Shown here: positions 61,745-64,000 of the stretch, one piece after another
Layout of the letters: the number at the start of each line of letters is the position of its first letter
Position numbering within the stretch: the first letter of the stretch is position 1
NCBI RefSeq assembly: GCF_032925565.1
Contig: NZ_CP136708.1
Coordinates: forward strand, 2,356,001 to 2,420,000
Reading direction: 5' to 3'
DNA from: Alteromonas sp. CI.11.F.A3
GTDB taxonomy: Bacteria > Pseudomonadota > Gammaproteobacteria > Enterobacterales > Alteromonadaceae
DNA: 64,000 nucleotides
Made by a program: the position numbers and the translations under genes
The notes under the pieces: generated by a model
What the model was told of the DNA's origin: nothing
What the model saw: only the letters and a program-made list of their open reading frames with translations
Databases searched by the model: none

Positions 61745-64000
61745 ATGAGAAAACTCATATTAAGTTCCAGTGTGGCCCTTGCGCTGGGTCTAACAGGCTG
61801 TGGCGGCTCCGATGATACCCTGTCCGATATTCAGGCCGAGACAGAGGTCCAAACACCATTTTCACGTATCGTGTTTGATCCCGCTAGTGGCGATTTAAAT
61901 ATACCTAACGATCTTTTAATGCTGCCTGGGGATGACGGCTTCTTCGATTATACCCTTAATATTCCGGTAGACGATCCGACAAACTTCGCTGACCCACAAA
62001 ACGCACTTAACGTACTAGACGGTTGGTCAACTCAGCATCCATTTGCTATTTCAGTAGAGACGCCAGCGGGTGTTTCGCTAGACGCTTCTACCTTAGCAGC
62101 GGGTGTATTGATGTTTGAAGCAACCTTAGGGTTGGATTTAAACGATCCAGACTGCGCGCAAATCACAACGCCTTCTGCGGGTTGTAAGCTTGGCGATCAA
62201 CTGGTTTACGGTGAAGATTATGTACTTTCGCTTGCTGATGAATCAACAATCACCTTTGTGCCATTAAAGCCACTGAAGCCGGCTCAAGGTCACATGTTGG
62301 TGATGACCACTGCTTTGAAAGATTCGTCGGGTAAGGCGGTTCAAGGCTCTACATCGTGGGATTTAACGCGACAAGATATCAATACACTGCCTTTATCAAG
62401 TGATGATCAATTATTGCTTCAAGGTATTGTGAACTCACTGGTTAACCCCGTAATTAGTGCAGGTTATGAGCGCGAAGATATCACCTATGTTTCTGCATTC
62501 ACTACCCAATCAATTGAGAATTCACTCGACACTATCAAAAAAGTGATGGTGGGTGAGTTTGCTGCGCGCGCTGCTGCTGGAGACCCAACCGCAGGTGAAG
62601 CACTTCCAGTTATTGTAGTAGGGGACGTTGATAGCGCACCTACGGCAATGGAAGCATTAAACTTAGTTACCGAAGATGTGGTGGCTGGTGCAGTTTCGGT
62701 TGGTATAGATAATTTACCTGCTGAGGCAGCAGCCTTAGTACCTGTTATCGAAGCCACTGACTTCAGTGCCCTTGAAACGTGTGCTGGGTTAGCGGGTACT
62801 GTATCAGGTCAGTTATCTGCCCAATGGGGTGCGGTTAACGATTTCGCTGTAGCTGTGTCAACTGGCATACTTGCTGAAGCGGGCCCGTTTTGTGCGGCAC
62901 AACGTTATGAAGGTAGCGTATCGCTTCCTTATTTCCTAGGTGTTCCAAGCGCAGAAAACCCAACCGCGCCGGTTAACGAATTTTGGCAAGCAGCCTGTGA
63001 CAGCGGTATTGTGTTAGCAACGGCTTCTGACGAAGTACTCGCTAGTGCCACACCAGGTCCGAACTTCGAAACGTGCTCGAGCCTTGGCTTATCTGATTTA
63101 CGTGTTGATGGCGAAATGCTAGATAACGCCCGTAACATCACTAAGTTTAACCCATTCCCTCAGATGACTGGCGGAAACATGGGTGAAGAGACGCTAGATG
63201 TGCAGGTGACTATTCCAGACCCAGCAATTGCGGGTGCACTTGGCTTTTCTGTCAGCATGCCTGAAGCGGGTTGGCCAGTGGTAATATTAGCTCACGGCAT
63301 TACTAGTCAAAAAGAAGACATGTTAGCGATTACGGGGACGTTGTCGTTGGCAGGTATTGCTTCGGTAGCTATCGACCAACCACTTCACGGTACTCGTGGA
63401 TACGATTTAGACGGTGACGGTACTGACGAAATTAATGCAACAACGGTAAGCGCGACGCATTATATGAACTTGGCAAGTTTGCCAACTGCGCGTGATAACC
63501 TGCGTCAAAGCGTGTCTGATTTATTGGGCTTACGTTTAGGTTTAAACGCAGTAGTTGATGCTACCGCAAGCCAGAACGTGTCATTTGATATGTCTCGTGT
63601 ATCTATCATGGGTGTATCTTTAGGTGCTATTACTGGTGGTAACTTTGCCGCAGTAGCTAACACCAGCATGGGCGAAACATTAGGTGCGTTAGACGGTATG
63701 TACGCAGTTAAACAAGCCTCGTTAGAGTCTCCTGGAGGCGGTGCGGCTCAGTTCTTACTTGAGTCTCCTACCTTTGGTCCGCTCATTAAAGGATTGCTGT
63801 TATCACAGTCGTCTGAAGAGTTTGTTGCCTTGTTAACTCAGCTTTATGGCACAACTGATGTTTCAGAAGCACAGTTAGTGGGTGCGGTAAGCGCATTTAT
63901 GGATGCCTTAAGCGATGAACAAGCTGCAGAAGTGAATGCGGTATTTGCTGAATTCGCATTTGCTGCACAAACGGTGATGGACGCTGGTGACCCAACTAAC
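61745..64000 (+). CDS. VolA/Pla-1/cef-type lipase lipoprotein (cut by right edge)
   Basis: At least 752 codons, open at the right edge. The lipoprotein signal MRKLILSSSVALALGLTGC has lipobox LTGC with Cys19, followed by GGSDD. The early FSRIVFDPASGDLNIPNDLLM segment matches the bacterial virulence-factor lipase N-terminal domain. The hydrolase part has VVILAHGITSQK and nucleophile Ser625 in MGVSLGAITGG. Vibrio VolA is a surface-exposed lysophospholipase that frees host fatty acids for uptake; that role is transferred by homology. A FadR-like site upstream would fit fatty-acid control. Confidence 0.88.
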   Translation, partial: MRKLILSSSVALALGLTGCGGSDDTLSDIQAETEVQTPFSRIVFDPASGDLNIPNDLLMLPGDDGFFDYTLNIPVDDPTNFADPQNALNVLDGWSTQHPFAISVETPAGVSLDASTLAAGVLMFEATLGLDLNDPDCAQITTPSAGCKLGDQLVYGEDYVLSLADESTITFVPLKPLKPAQGHMLVMTTALKDSSGKAVQGSTSWDLTRQDINTLPLSSDDQLLLQGIVNSLVNPVISAGYEREDITYVSAFTTQSIENSLDTIKKVMVGEFAARAAAGDPTAGEALPVIVVGDVDSAPTAMEALNLVTEDVVAGAVSVGIDNLPAEAAALVPVIEATDFSALETCAGLAGTVSGQLSAQWGAVNDFAVAVSTGILAEAGPFCAAQRYEGSVSLPYFLGVPSAENPTAPVNEFWQAACDSGIVLATASDEVLASATPGPNFETCSSLGLSDLRVDGEMLDNARNITKFNPFPQMTGGNMGEETLDVQVTIPDPAIAGALGFSVSMPEAGWPVVILAHGITSQKEDMLAITGTLSLAGIASVAIDQPLHGTRGYDLDGDGTDEINATTVSATHYMNLASLPTARDNLRQSVSDLLGLRLGLNAVVDATASQNVSFDMSRVSIMGVSLGAITGGNFAAVANTSMGETLGALDGMYAVKQASLESPGGGAAQFLLESPTFGPLIKGLLLSQSSEEFVALLTQLYGTTDVSEAQLVGAVSAFMDALSDEQAAEVNAVFAEFAFAAQTVMDAGDPTN

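Overview
The window reads as a chromosomal segment of an Alteromonas-like marine gammaproteobacterium. Supporting signs are the smc-zipA-ligA order, the E. coli-like comEC-msbA-lpxK-ycaR-kdsB order, a gltA/sdhCDAB-sucAB-sucCD citric-acid-cycle block, a starch locus with very large TonB-dependent receptors, a VolA/Pla-1/cef-type lipase, and moderate-to-low GC with AT-rich intergenic DNA. The genus is an inference from gene content. I found no rRNA, tRNA, CRISPR array, insertion sequence or prophage.

Layout. 1-4.7 kb: end of smc, zipA, ligA. 4.9-11.9 kb: a DUF2062 protein divergent from comEC, then msbA, lpxK, a Trm112-like small protein and kdsB (lipid A export and Kdo supply). 12.2-21.9 kb: housekeeping and accessory genes (an SDR, rimO, a broken alpha/beta-hydrolase pseudogene, a DUF2919 protein, an unknown 135-aa protein, tcdA, lhgO, a glutathionyl-hydroquinone reductase, a phosphomannomutase, a DUF3429 protein). 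22.0-33.9 kb: citrate synthase divergent from sdhCDAB, then sucA-sucB (E2 with two lipoyl domains) and sucC-sucD. 34.3-58.6 kb: an alpha-glucan (starch/maltodextrin) utilisation locus. 58.8-64 kb: glnS, yciK and a lipase lipoprotein that runs off the right edge.

The alpha-glucan locus has two TonB-dependent receptors, a tryptophan-halogenase-like flavoprotein between them, a large pullulanase lipoprotein with three C-terminal repeat domains, three more GH13 enzymes, an MFS sugar transporter and a LacI-family regulator. The same 14-base near-palindrome, TGAATACGTATGCA (one copy differs at one base), lies upstream of the first receptor, the second receptor, the lone amylase and the amylase-transporter-amylase operon, always in the same orientation. 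I infer that these are operators of the LacI-family protein and define the local regulon. The likely route is surface hydrolysis of branched glucan, TonB-driven uptake, periplasmic trimming by GH13 enzymes, then MFS import. Three apparently unrelated genes (patatin-like lipase, TrmH-type methyltransferase, PEP-CTERM/exosortase-associated acyltransferase) without that motif interrupt the locus.

The most interesting items are the repeated operator, the halogenase-like protein with its expected catalytic residues intact inside a sugar locus, the orphan acyltransferase, the frameshifted hydrolase remnant, the double-lipoyl SucB, and three unrelated 7-8 bp tandem arrays in intergenic DNA. No completely new system is clearly evident. 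The receptor-halogenase pair is the best candidate for undescribed biology.
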